Origin: a virus
Virus record (IMG/VR): IMGVR_UViG_3300009126_000009
Coordinates: 1 to 50,346 of that record
Direction: 5' to 3' (one strand)
Length of the DNA: 50,346 nucleotides
The notes under the pieces are model-generated. The model ran no database searches, was not told where the DNA came from, and saw only the letters and a list, made by a program, of their open reading frames with translations. This document shows positions 26,697-34,126 of this stretch, piece after piece (position 1 is the stretch's first letter; each line of letters begins with the position of its first letter). The position numbers and the translations under genes were made by a program.

Positions 26697-26992
26697 CCGA
26701 CATAGGTGCAGTAATAGGATGGAAATTTAACCATCAAGAAGGTATGACTACCAGAGATGGTGTCATTACAGAGTTTCCCGATAGTATTCCATCACAAGCC
26801 GATCAAGACAAGTGGACAAAGGAATATGAAGAATATGTATCAGCCAATGCTTATAAAGAGAAACGCAAAGCAGAATACCCTCCTATAGTCGACTACCTAG
26901 ACGGCATAGTTAAAGGCGATCAGACTCAAATAGATAAGTACATAGCAGATTGTTTGGCAGTAAAAGAGAAATATCCGAAAGGAGCAAATTAG
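26693..26992 (+). CDS. Cassette 4: small partner protein
   Basis: This 99-residue protein starts by ATGA overlap with its fibre. It ends YKEKRKAEYPPIVDYLDGIVKG, then DCLAVKEKYPKGAN, one of the clearest copies of the partner tail. Confidence 0.64.
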   Translation: MTDIGAVIGWKFNHQEGMTTRDGVITEFPDSIPSQADQDKWTKEYEEYVSANAYKEKRKAEYPPIVDYLDGIVKGDQTQIDKYIADCLAVKEKYPKGAN

Positions 26993-27622
26993 ATGGCTAT
27001 AACTATAAACGGCTCAGGATCGATTACAGGTCTATCGGCTGGTGGACTTCCTGATGCTAGTGTTACCAATGATGATCTGGCAGGGTCAATAGCTGACGGC
27101 AAGATAACAGGGCTGACAGCTTCCAAGTTAACTGGTGCTTTGCCAGCTATCTCAGGTGCTAGTCTTACAGGGATTAGTGGTGGTAAAGTTTTGCAAGTTG
27201 TTCAGACAGTAACGACTACACAAATTGCAAATACAACTGACCCTAGTGATCTTGATTTAATGAGTGTTAGTATCACTCCTTCAGCTACAAGTTCTAAGAT
27301 ACTTATTATGATGACTTGGTTTGAAGGTGCTAGTAATCCAAATGGAGCATATAGGTTATTGAGAGATTCTACTTCAATAGGTGATGCTAGTAGTAGTTTT
27401 GGTGGAGGTACTGGTTTTGCGGCATACGATGATGCCGTGCCAACAAATGATTATATGCTGGAATCAAAGGCTTTTACTTTTTTAGATAGTCCAAGCACAA
27501 CTTCAGCAATCACTTATAAATTAAGCACACATAGTAGTGCGGCAGTTTATTTCAATACGGCTAAATATGCCGCAAATGGTCACGCTACATCTACTATAAC
27601 CGTTATGGAAATAGGAGCATAA
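26993..27622 (+). CDS. Cassette 5: fibre-like protein
   Basis: This 209-residue protein starts MAITINGSGSITGLSAGGLPDASVTNDDLAGSI, carries the connector SKLTGALPAISGASLTGI also seen in cassettes 1 and 2, and then has the GKVLQVV tip domain seen in cassette 4. It looks like a recombinant of the connector of one cassette and the tip family of another. Confidence 0.7.
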   Translation: MAITINGSGSITGLSAGGLPDASVTNDDLAGSIADGKITGLTASKLTGALPAISGASLTGISGGKVLQVVQTVTTTQIANTTDPSDLDLMSVSITPSATSSKILIMMTWFEGASNPNGAYRLLRDSTSIGDASSSFGGGTGFAAYDDAVPTNDYMLESKAFTFLDSPSTTSAITYKLSTHSSAAVYFNTAKYAANGHATSTITVMEIGA

Positions 27623-27623
27623 T

Positions 27624-27917
27624 ATGGCACACATAGTTCAAGCATTACATTCACTTCGCCCTAATGCTCAGTGGACACTACGAGATAGTGAATTAGAATG
27701 GAACGACAAAGTACAAATACAACCAACTGATGCAGAGATACAGGCAGAAATTACCAAACTCCAAGCAGAGTGGGATAGCAAAGACTACGCAAGAAAACGC
27801 AAAGCAGAATACGATCAACTCAACCAGTTTGAAATGATGTTTGACGATCAGCGTGACGGCACGACAACGTGGGTGGATAAAATAAACGAAATTAAAAGTA
27901 GGTATCCGAAAGGTTAG
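27624..27917 (+). CDS. Cassette 5: small partner protein
   Basis: This 97-residue protein has an N-terminus (MAHIVQALHSLRPNAQWTLRDSE) of the type seen in XkdW-like or DUF4376-like tail proteins. The tail is YARKRKAEYDQLNQFEMMFDD, then INEIKSRYPKG. It ends the five-cassette array. Confidence 0.65.
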   Translation: MAHIVQALHSLRPNAQWTLRDSELEWNDKVQIQPTDAEIQAEITKLQAEWDSKDYARKRKAEYDQLNQFEMMFDDQRDGTTTWVDKINEIKSRYPKG

Positions 27918-27919
27918 TC

Positions 27920-28162
27920 GTGGAAAATTTAATTCACGATGCTTGGGTCTTGTTTGTAGCAATGGGTAGTTGGATGGCGAATCAACTAACTCAGAAGATA
28001 GATAACGTGGATAAAAAGTTAGATCAATTACGAGTGACTTCTATTGAGCGAAAAGAATACAAGGCTGATATTAGCCAACTGCATATCAGGTGTAACGAAT
28101 TGGAAAAGAGTAAAGCCTCCGCAGTACAGGCGGTGGAAGTCAAACTAAAAAAGGATGATTAA
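27920..28162 (+). CDS. Small membrane-anchored coiled-coil protein
   Basis: This 80-residue protein starts at GTG two bases after the cassette array. An N-terminal hydrophobic helix (AWVLFVAMGSWMANQL) is followed by a charged coiled-coil. It could be a lysis accessory or tail-associated membrane protein. No defined family is recognised. Confidence 0.55.
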   Translation: MENLIHDAWVLFVAMGSWMANQLTQKIDNVDKKLDQLRVTSIERKEYKADISQLHIRCNELEKSKASAVQAVEVKLKKDD

Positions 28163-28167
28163 GATGA

Positions 28168-28311
28168 ATGGCTAGGTGTCTACTCGTACTATTATTTCTA
28201 TTGCAAATCGGATGCGTGGGCTTTATGGAAAACGTGGCAGCGGGATTTATCGGTAACATTGTTGCAGATCATATCACTAAAGAAATTGAAAAAAATCGGA
28301 AGGAAAACTAG
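28168..28311 (+). CDS. 47-residue putative lipoprotein
   Basis: This short gene (MARCLLVLLFLLQIGCVGFM..., ending KEIEKNRKEN) has a signal-peptide core and a cysteine at residue 16 preceded by LQIG, a weak lipobox. The stop abuts the ATG of the next gene. The AAGGA ribosome site is rather far upstream (about 13 bases). An outer-membrane lysis lipoprotein is possible but it lacks the proline-rich Rz1 pattern. Confidence 0.5.
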   Translation: MARCLLVLLFLLQIGCVGFMENVAAGFIGNIVADHITKEIEKNRKEN

Positions 28312-28509
28312 ATGAGAGAACAACTATTAAATGCTTTACGAGCCTATTACACGGGGCAAATAAGCAAACACAAAGCCAACATCGAAAACCTCATAACGAA
28401 CAGCGTTGGAGTAGCAGACCATCCCGATCACGTTGAAACGGTGAGCAAAGAGGTGGAGTCGCTGGCGAAGTATGATGAGATGTTACAGATGGTTGATAAG
28501 TATTTTTGA
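28312..28509 (+). CDS. Conserved small helical phage protein
   Basis: This 65-residue protein (MREQLLNALRAYYTGQISKHKANIENLITNSVGVADHPDHVETV...) is of a type common in aquatic phages, with two helices around a 'GVxxHPDxVE' turn. I know no function. It begins right at the preceding stop. Confidence 0.65.
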   Translation: MREQLLNALRAYYTGQISKHKANIENLITNSVGVADHPDHVETVSKEVESLAKYDEMLQMVDKYF

Positions 28510-28510
28510 G

Positions 28511-28536
28511 GTTTAAACTCAAATTAAGGGGTAATT
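28511..28536 (+). repeat. Leader repeat, plus-strand copy 1
   Basis: GTTTAAACTC is followed by AAATTAAGGGG and TAATT before a GTG start. It has the same order of palindrome, A/T spacer and AAGGGG as in the leftward early block. Confidence 0.65.
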
Positions 28537-28788
28537 GTGGCTGAAAAGGATGTTCTTGAAAAACTTAATGCAGTACATACAGATGTCTTATTGATCCATA
28601 AGGATTTATCAGAAGTTCAACGTGAAGTTGCCGAACATGAACTAATTTTACGAGGTCAATCCAAAATGAATGGTCTGGTAGGAGAGGTGAGAAACATCAA
28701 GACAGCCCAATCTACAGCGCATAAAATGTGGGTTGCTATGGTTGGAATTGCAAGTACAGTAATAGCATGGTTAGGACTAGAAAAATAA
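28537..28788 (+). CDS. XhlA-like / holin-type coiled-coil membrane protein
   Basis: This 83-residue protein has an amphipathic coiled-coil (LEKLNAVHTDVLLIHKDLSEVQREVAEHE) and one C-terminal membrane helix (MWVAMVGIASTVIAWLGL). This layout resembles haemolysin XhlA-type membrane proteins that assist phage lysis. The start is GTG with AAGGGG 5 bases upstream in the repeated leader. Confidence 0.6.
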   Translation: MAEKDVLEKLNAVHTDVLLIHKDLSEVQREVAEHELILRGQSKMNGLVGEVRNIKTAQSTAHKMWVAMVGIASTVIAWLGLEK

Positions 28789-28974
28789 ATGTGGCTTTTG
28801 CTTTTAATTCAACTTTCCGGAACTCCACAACCTTATGTTGTCCACGCAGAAATAGTAGAATTTTTTGATACTGAAAAAAACTGTCGAAAAAAAATAAAAG
28901 AAATCCCAAAATCCAAAATGCCATTAAACATCAACATGGGATGTGTTCCATTGAACAATGGCAAAAGAACGTAA
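28789..28974 (+). CDS. Small exported protein
   Basis: This 61-residue protein starts immediately after the preceding stop. A short hydrophobic N-terminus (MWLLLLIQLSG) may be a signal peptide. Two later cysteines (NCRKK, GCVPL) could form a disulfide in the periplasm. Proteins of this size and layout are frequent near lysis genes of aquatic phages; the function is unknown. Confidence 0.55.
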   Translation: MWLLLLIQLSGTPQPYVVHAEIVEFFDTEKNCRKKIKEIPKSKMPLNINMGCVPLNNGKRT

Positions 28975-29075
28975 GATAACGTAGTGCTTTTCAAGTTTGA
29001 GAATATTCCTTTTTAAGATGCAAACAATCTTTACTACAGGGGGTTGCTCTTATTCTTTTTGTAATGAAACAAACC

Positions 29076-29098
29076 CGCCACTTGTCTGATGGCGTTTT
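29076..29098 (+). terminator. Weak terminator between convergent operons
   Basis: CGCCA (29076-29080) pairs with TGGCG (29090-29094) and TTTT follows. It lies after the late genes and before the oppositely oriented repressor gene, where a terminator is expected. The stem is short. Confidence 0.45.
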
Positions 29099-29127
29099 CA
29101 TTTGATTTGCAGGGTTGACAGATGCCA

Positions 29128-29535
29128 TCATTTCTCGTTTATCTTTCTGTCGCCCCTCTCTTTTTTTCCCGTTTTAAGCTCGCTGTTTTCCCTTTGCAGT
29201 TGGGACATCTCCTCAAGGAGTGAGATAATCCGCTCTTGCGCTGCCTCGAATTTTTCTCTATACAACATATCATCTTTCTCCTGTTCAAAATCTTTCCTAT
29301 ATGTATCATCAACTAAAAGCTCTGCATTTTTATCTTTTATTAAAAAATCATCTATCAATAACCCTTTTTTTTGACAAAAAGGGGCTAAAAACCTTAAAAA
29401 ACTCCCCACTCTATTTTCTCTTTTCAAAGAAGCAAGGCTCATTGGCTTCATACCCATAACAAATTCAACTTCCTTGTCTTTTGACACTCCAGCGTATTTT
29501 TTTATTAAAGACACCATTTCATTAACTGTTTTCAT
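29128..29535 (-). CDS. CI-like repressor without a peptidase domain
   Basis: This 135-residue protein has an N-terminal segment (about residues 5-66: MVSLIKKYAGVSKDKEVEFVM, then a helix, then KKGLLIDDFLI) that follows the helix-turn-helix pattern of phage CI repressor N-terminal domains. The last 60 residues form a strong coiled-coil (AAQERIISLLEEMSQLQRENSELK), probably for dimerisation. There is no LexA/S24 peptidase, so induction cannot rely on self-cleavage of this protein. The ATG has no Shine-Dalgarno, and the upstream region contains palindromic operators. It faces the replication operon, as expected for a lysogeny switch. Confidence 0.7.
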   Translation of the reverse strand: MKTVNEMVSLIKKYAGVSKDKEVEFVMGMKPMSLASLKRENRVGSFLRFLAPFCQKKGLLIDDFLIKDKNAELLVDDTYRKDFEQEKDDMLYREKFEAAQERIISLLEEMSQLQRENSELKTGKKERGDRKINEK

Positions 29536-29540
29536 TTTTT

Positions 29541-29565
29541 ATATTGCATAAAAAAAGTATTGCAT
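29541..29565. promoter_or_regulatory. Paired TATTGCAT half sites near the repressor gene
   Basis: TATTGCAT occurs at 29542-29549 and again at 29558-29565, one and a half helical turns apart. The core matches the arm of the nearby large palindrome (AATATTGCG). They lie just upstream of the repressor start and could be auto-regulatory operators. Confidence 0.5.
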
Positions 29566-29591
29566 TTAATAATATTATTAAGTAACATTTT

Positions 29592-29617
29592 ATATCGCAA
29601 TATTAATATTGCGATAT
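29592..29617. promoter_or_regulatory. Perfect 26-bp palindrome, probable repressor operator
   Basis: The arm ATATCGCAATATT is followed immediately by its exact reverse complement. It sits in the divergent region between the CI-like gene and the rightward operon. On the minus strand TTGCGA inside it can act as a -35 element with TAATAT 17 bases downstream, so a bound repressor would cover its own promoter. A further partial site (TTTCGCAATGCAAG) lies at 29700-29713. Confidence 0.6.
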
Positions 29618-29630
29618 GAGGTACGGTTAA

Positions 29631-29682
29631 AGTGAGTCGGCTCGGGGGAAAATTTCCCTCCTTGTTTTTCCCCCGGGTCACT
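29631..29682 (+). promoter_or_regulatory. Long leader hairpin before the rightward operon
   Basis: CTCGGGGGAAAA (29641-29652) pairs with TTTTCCCCCGGG (29666-29677), and the outer AGTGA (29631-29635) pairs with TCACT (29678-29682), leaving a GTCGG bulge. It would form in the untranslated leader of the rightward operon. There is no T tract, so it may protect or process RNA or serve as an antitermination or protein-binding element. Confidence 0.5.
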
Positions 29683-29728
29683 TCCTTATATCACCTTAAT
29701 TTCGCAATGCAAGAAAAATATTATAAAA

Positions 29729-29884
29729 ATGCAAATACATTTCAACCATTCTATAGACATCTTCACAACAATCCTGATTGGGATGGGGATATGGGCTGTA
29801 GTAATGGTTCTTTTCATTACATATATATTTATAAACAAACACAAAGCTAATAAACCATTAACAACAAGGAGAAAAAATGATTGA
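29729..29884 (+). CDS. Possible 51-residue single-pass membrane protein
   Basis: The frame encodes MQIHFNHSIDIFTTILIGMG, one clear membrane helix (IWAVVMVLFITYIFI), then a basic tail (NKHKANKPLTTRRKND). Its stop overlaps the ATG of the next gene, which favours coupling, but there is no ribosome site before its own ATG. It could be a superinfection or membrane accessory peptide; chance coding is not excluded. Confidence 0.4.
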   Translation: MQIHFNHSIDIFTTILIGMGIWAVVMVLFITYIFINKHKANKPLTTRRKND

Positions 29885-30257
29885 AGATACAATAAAGGCA
29901 AATACAGAAGCAATTAGAGACATGATTGATATTTTGTGCCAAATAAAAATATCACAGGATAAAATAATTTATAAGGATGAAAGGCAAACTTCATTTGATT
30001 TTAACTCTTCTAATAAAGAAGAAACAAAAAAACCCACGTTACACCCCACCGCTAAATTATTAAATGAAGATCAAAAAACAATTATAAGAAAAAGAGTCAC
30101 TGATCTAAAAATTCATAATGATAAGGTTGACACATCTGAATTCGGTGTCTTCATGGAAAGTTTAGGGTACAAAGGATTATCCTCTGTTCCCCAAGGTCAT
30201 TATCAAAAACTCATAGACTGGATAACCACCAAAGAAAAAAAAATAGGAGTTTCGTAA
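29877..30257 (+). CDS. Hypothetical protein, first gene of the replication operon
   Basis: This 126-residue protein starts with a strong AAGGAG ribosome site. The N-terminus is helical (MIEDTIKANTEAIRDMIDILCQI), followed by a charged linker and a C-terminal helical part (DQKTIIRKRVTDLKIHNDKVDTSEFGVFMESLGYKG). I do not recognise the family. It lies directly before the DUF2800 gene and is probably a replication or recombination accessory protein. Confidence 0.65.
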   Translation: MIEDTIKANTEAIRDMIDILCQIKISQDKIIYKDERQTSFDFNSSNKEETKKPTLHPTAKLLNEDQKTIIRKRVTDLKIHNDKVDTSEFGVFMESLGYKGLSSVPQGHYQKLIDWITTKEKKIGVS

Positions 30258-31409
30258 ATGACCCACGCACTCCTCTCCCCTTCGGGGGCAAGCCGATGGG
30301 CCAGATGTCCCGGGTCCATTGATATGGAAAAAGACATCCCAGATAAAACATCTGTCCATGCCGAATATGGCACGGGAGCCCATGAAATTGCAGAGATATG
30401 TTTAAAATCAAAAGTTCCCGCTGAAAATTTTTTGTGGAAGAAAACCACAAATGGAATCGAAGTTGACGAAGAAATGGTTGAAGGAGTCCAGATGTATTTG
30501 GACTACATTAACAATTTAAATTTTCTTAACTTTTTTATCGAGCAAAGAGTCAACTATTCCAAATGGGTCCCAAAAGGATTTGGAACAGCCGACTATATAG
30601 GTATGCACAACAATGAAATTACCATTGTTGATTTAAAATTTGGTAAAGGGGTTAAGGTTGATGCAGAAAAAAACTATCAAGGGATTCTCTATGCTTTAGG
30701 TGCTTATGAAGAATTTCATAAATTATTTGATTTTACAAAAATTAATATAGTAATAGTTCAACCTCGCTTAGATCATATCTCTGAATGGTCCTTAAATATT
30801 AAAGATTTGATTGAATATGGAAACTTTTTTAAAGAACAAGCAACTTTAGCGTTATCTAATAACCCTCCAATTATTCCGGGTGAACTACAATGCCGATGGT
30901 GTAAAGCCAAAGCTGTATGTAAACCACTCGCCGAGCATAATCTCAACATTGCTACAAAAGAATTTGCTGATGATTTCAGTAAACCTATCAAAGTCAAAAA
31001 CCCCAATAAATTAGATAACGCTGAAGTTGCAACCATCCTTACCCAAATTGATTTGATATCAGATTGGGTCAAGGCACTTCACGGCTATGCCTTTGACCAA
31101 CTTAACACAGGTAACGAAGTACCCGGGTTTAAGTTGGTAGAAGGACGTTCTCTAAGAAAGTGGAAAAACGAAGAAGAAATAGAAAAACATCTTTTGAGTT
31201 TAAACCTCAAGAATGATGATCTTTATACCAAGAAGTTAGTTTCCCCAGCACAAGCAGAAAAGCTAGTAAAACTTATTGGAGTTAAACCTAATGAGCTTGC
31301 TAGTTTTATTAATAAACCCCCCGGGAAACCAACCATAGCACCCGAGTCTGATAAACGTCCAGCGATTAACACGGATGATTTTGATGATGATTTTTCACTC
31401 ACCAACTAA
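30258..31409 (+). CDS. DUF2800 family PD-(D/E)XK nuclease-like protein
   Basis: This 383-residue protein matches DUF2800, a Cas4/AddB-like nuclease family of phages. The N-terminus has [17 protein letters not shown] with C17, the nuclease core shows GTADYI (D112) and IVDLKFGKG (D125, K127), and a C-terminal cluster CRWC...C (C212, C215, C221) probably binds an Fe-S centre with C17. It likely processes DNA ends during replication or recombination, next to the DUF2815 protein. The pairing DUF2800-DUF2815-PolA is a known phage module. Confidence 0.88.
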   Translation: MTHALLSPSGASRWARCPGSIDMEKDIPDKTSVHAEYGTGAHEIAEICLKSKVPAENFLWKKTTNGIEVDEEMVEGVQMYLDYINNLNFLNFFIEQRVNYSKWVPKGFGTADYIGMHNNEITIVDLKFGKGVKVDAEKNYQGILYALGAYEEFHKLFDFTKINIVIVQPRLDHISEWSLNIKDLIEYGNFFKEQATLALSNNPPIIPGELQCRWCKAKAVCKPLAEHNLNIATKEFADDFSKPIKVKNPNKLDNAEVATILTQIDLISDWVKALHGYAFDQLNTGNEVPGFKLVEGRSLRKWKNEEEIEKHLLSLNLKNDDLYTKKLVSPAQAEKLVKLIGVKPNELASFINKPPGKPTIAPESDKRPAINTDDFDDDFSLTN

Positions 31410-31419
31410 GGAGACAACT

Positions 31420-31974
31420 ATGAGTACAAAAGTAAAAACGGGAGTAGTCCGTATGCACTACTGTCATTTCTTTAAACCCCATGCGCCAAAAGGAAGTAAC
31501 GAAGAAAAGTTTTCCGGAAGGTTTTTTGTTCCTAAAACCGACAAGGAAACAGTCCAGCGATTCCAAGATGCAATCAAGGAAGAGATCAAGGAAAAGTGGG
31601 GTAAAAAAGCACCCGCAAATATCTGGATGCCCTTCAAAGATGGGGATGATGAAGAACAACTTCCAAACAATGTGGAAGCGGGTACAGAGCCCTATGAAGG
31701 TCACTACTACTTCAATGCCAAAAGCGATTCTGCTCCCGGTGTTGTAGATGAGAATCGCCAACCTGTTATTGACCCGAGTGAAGTTAACTGGGGTGACTTT
31801 GGCAGGGTAAGTGTCAGCGTGTATGCCTACGACAACGTAAGCAAAGGGATAGGCATTGGGCTTAACAACGTGCAATGGCTTTACAAGGGTGAATCTCTTG
31901 GAAGCCGCACCCGGGCTGAAGATGAATTCAATGATGATTTTGAAGTTAAAGAAACAGAAGATTTTCTTGCATGA
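31420..31974 (+). CDS. DUF2815 family protein (probable ssDNA-binding)
   Basis: This 184-residue protein begins MSTKVKTGVVRMHYCHFFKP. The ATG at 31420 has TAAGGAGAC 7 bases upstream and is preferred over upstream in-frame codons. Segments such as FSGRFFVPKTDKETVQRF and WGDFGRVSVSVYAYDN fit DUF2815, an OB-fold-like family found between DUF2800 and phage DNA polymerase and thought to bind single-stranded DNA. It overlaps the polymerase start (ATGA). Confidence 0.85.
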   Translation: MSTKVKTGVVRMHYCHFFKPHAPKGSNEEKFSGRFFVPKTDKETVQRFQDAIKEEIKEKWGKKAPANIWMPFKDGDDEEQLPNNVEAGTEPYEGHYYFNAKSDSAPGVVDENRQPVIDPSEVNWGDFGRVSVSVYAYDNVSKGIGIGLNNVQWLYKGESLGSRTRAEDEFNDDFEVKETEDFLA

Positions 31975-33872
31975 AGATTCATTTCGACTTTGAAACCTAC
32001 TCTGAAAGCGACATCCGTAAGACGGGTGCATGGCAGTACGCTATGCACCCAACCACGGAAGTTCAATGTATGGCTTACAGTATAGACGATCAAAAACCTG
32101 TTCTTTGGCTTCCTAAAGAACCTATACCAGACTGGGTTACTGATCCAAAAACAGAACTCCACGCATGGAATTCTTTTTTTGAATGGGTAATCTGGACCCA
32201 CGTTTTAAAGTGGCCTAAAGTTCCAATCGAAAGATGGCATGACACGGCGGCACAAGCAGCGGCTCTCGCTTTACCAAGATCACTCGCAGGATGTGGTGAA
32301 GCTTTAAATATTAGAGAAGATCTTCAAAAAAATAAAAGAGGAAATTATCTAATAACAAAGCTTTGCAAACCCTACCGTGGAAAAAGAGTTAAGGACGAAG
32401 AACTATTTAAAGAGCTTTGTGAATACTGTATTCAGGATGTAGTAGCAGAACGTAAGCTTTCAAGAGTTCTTAAACCATTGAGTGACGATGAAAGAGAAAT
32501 TTGGATACTTGACCAAATTATCAACATCCGGGGTGTTTATGTTGATTTAAAAAATGTCAAACACGCAACAAAGCTGATTGACATAATCACCGAAGAGTTA
32601 AATCAAGAAATTAAAGAAATAACAGACGGTGAATTAGAAGATGTATCTAAAAGACAAAAAGTTCTCGACTATTGTTCTCGGCTAGGCTATCCACTCGCAA
32701 AATATGACAAAAAATATTTGGAAGAACGTTTAGATAATAATGGCATCCCACCAACTATTAAAAGAATTATTCAAATAAGGCAGCAACTTGGTAAAACGTC
32801 TACCAAAAAATACGAATCTTTAGAAACACTAACAGACCCAAACAGCAGAGTTCATGGTCTACTCATGTACCATGGGGCTTCCACCGGACGTTGGGCCGGA
32901 AAACATTTCCAGCCACAAAACCTCCCAAGACCTTCCTTTTCTGACATTGAAACTTGCATCAACTTATTCAGGATGGAAGATCCGGAGATCCTCTCCCTAT
33001 TGTATGACGATCCGATGGAAGCCCTTTCTTCATGTGTGCGTGGAATGATCACCGCACCGCCCGGGAAAACATTGATGGTTGCAGATTACTCAGCGATTGA
33101 AGCCCGAGTTCTCGCATGGTTGGCGGGACAGGATGATGTTACTAAAGTTTTTAAAGGTCATGGAAAAATATATGAGCATACCGCATCCCAAATCTACAAT
33201 AAAGATATCATTGAGATATCTAAAAATGAACGCTTTTTGGGTAAAGTCGCAACTTTGGCTCTAGGTTATCAAGGTGGTAAAAGAGCTTTTCAAGCAATGG
33301 CAAAAAATTATTCAGTTGATATAAACGAAGAAGTAGCAGCCAGAGTTGTTGAAGACTGGAGGTCAGCTAACCAGAAGATCACTTCTTTCTGGAACAACAT
33401 TGAGAGGGCCGCAATCGCCACAGTGCAGAATCCATGCAAACCTCAATTGTACCGAGGTATCCGTTTTAGTTGTCACCATGGTTTTCTTTTTTGTCAACTT
33501 CCATCCAAAAGACAAATTGCTTATTACGATCCTCAACTTTCAGAAGGGATGTATGGAAAAACTCAATTAACTTATATGGGAACTAATTCATTAACTAAAA
33601 AATGGGAAAGAATTGGAACCTACGGTGGAAAATTAACAGAGAATATTGTTCAAGGTGTAGCTAGATGTTTGCTTGCAAATGCAATGCTTAATATTGAGAA
33701 AAAAAATTATGAAATTGTTTTAACTATCCACGATGAAATCATAGCTGAAGTTGACCAAAATTTTGGCAGTATTGAAGAGTTTGAATTTTTAATGGAGCAA
33801 TTACCAGAGTGGGCTCAAGGATTGCCTTTGAAAGCTGAAGGGTATTCATGTGAAAGATACCAAAAAGGATAA
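31971..33872 (+). CDS. DNA polymerase, family A with 3'-5' exonuclease
   Basis: This 633-residue replicative polymerase has a DEDD-type proofreading domain (D6/E8 in HFDFETYSES, N67-E71, D156 in YCIQDVVAE). The polymerase domain carries motif A ADYSAIEARVLAWLAG (catalytic D372), motif B starting near R421 (RFLGKVATLALGYQGG), and motif C HDE at 587-589. All catalytic residues are present and the size fits single-subunit phage polymerases lacking the 5'-nuclease domain. It begins by ATGA overlap with the DUF2815 gene. Confidence 0.95.
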   Translation: MKIHFDFETYSESDIRKTGAWQYAMHPTTEVQCMAYSIDDQKPVLWLPKEPIPDWVTDPKTELHAWNSFFEWVIWTHVLKWPKVPIERWHDTAAQAAALALPRSLAGCGEALNIREDLQKNKRGNYLITKLCKPYRGKRVKDEELFKELCEYCIQDVVAERKLSRVLKPLSDDEREIWILDQIINIRGVYVDLKNVKHATKLIDIITEELNQEIKEITDGELEDVSKRQKVLDYCSRLGYPLAKYDKKYLEERLDNNGIPPTIKRIIQIRQQLGKTSTKKYESLETLTDPNSRVHGLLMYHGASTGRWAGKHFQPQNLPRPSFSDIETCINLFRMEDPEILSLLYDDPMEALSSCVRGMITAPPGKTLMVADYSAIEARVLAWLAGQDDVTKVFKGHGKIYEHTASQIYNKDIIEISKNERFLGKVATLALGYQGGKRAFQAMAKNYSVDINEEVAARVVEDWRSANQKITSFWNNIERAAIATVQNPCKPQLYRGIRFSCHHGFLFCQLPSKRQIAYYDPQLSEGMYGKTQLTYMGTNSLTKKWERIGTYGGKLTENIVQGVARCLLANAMLNIEKKNYEIVLTIHDEIIAEVDQNFGSIEEFEFLMEQLPEWAQGLPLKAEGYSCERYQKG

Positions 33873-34056
33873 TTTTAAAATTATGGAATCAACAGAAAAT
33901 TGTTTTATTTGTGGATATGACGGGCATTTGTATGAAGCGCAAGGTGGAAAAATAATGTGTCCTCAATGCCAAACCATTCAGCCTTTTTCAGATTGTTGTC
34001 AAGGCTCTGAAATAGATTGTAAGCCAGATAAAAAAGAAGATAAAAGTGAAGAATAA
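33850..34056 (+). CDS. Small zinc-ribbon protein
   Basis: This 68-residue protein has two CxxC pairs (CFICG and CPQCQ) that form a zinc ribbon, plus a third cysteine group (CCQGSEIDC), and an acidic-lysine tail. GTG 33850 has GAAGG seven bases upstream inside the polymerase gene and is preferred. ATG 33883 would be an alternative without a ribosome site. It may be a replication or transcription accessory. Confidence 0.6.
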   Translation: MKDTKKDNFKIMESTENCFICGYDGHLYEAQGGKIMCPQCQTIQPFSDCCQGSEIDCKPDKKEDKSEE

Positions 34057-34126
34057 CAATAGTGTGATAGAATCCAATACTGTTACGGGACGGCTCGACC
34101 AAATAATTAGCGGGGAGAGCAAAGTT

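Noticed and set aside
28164-28175. ATG at 28164 as a gene start
   Set aside because: It stops after three codons (atg aat ggc tag); the ATG at 28168 gives the lipoprotein frame.
29632-29850. 72-residue plus-strand reading frame
   Set aside because: It starts at GTG inside the leader hairpin and has no ribosome site; the 51-residue membrane frame at 29729 is a better use of this region.
34046-34126. Extended integrase start at GTG 34046
   Set aside because: No ribosome site and the added residues are not integrase-like; ATG 34127 has GGGGAGAG at proper distance.
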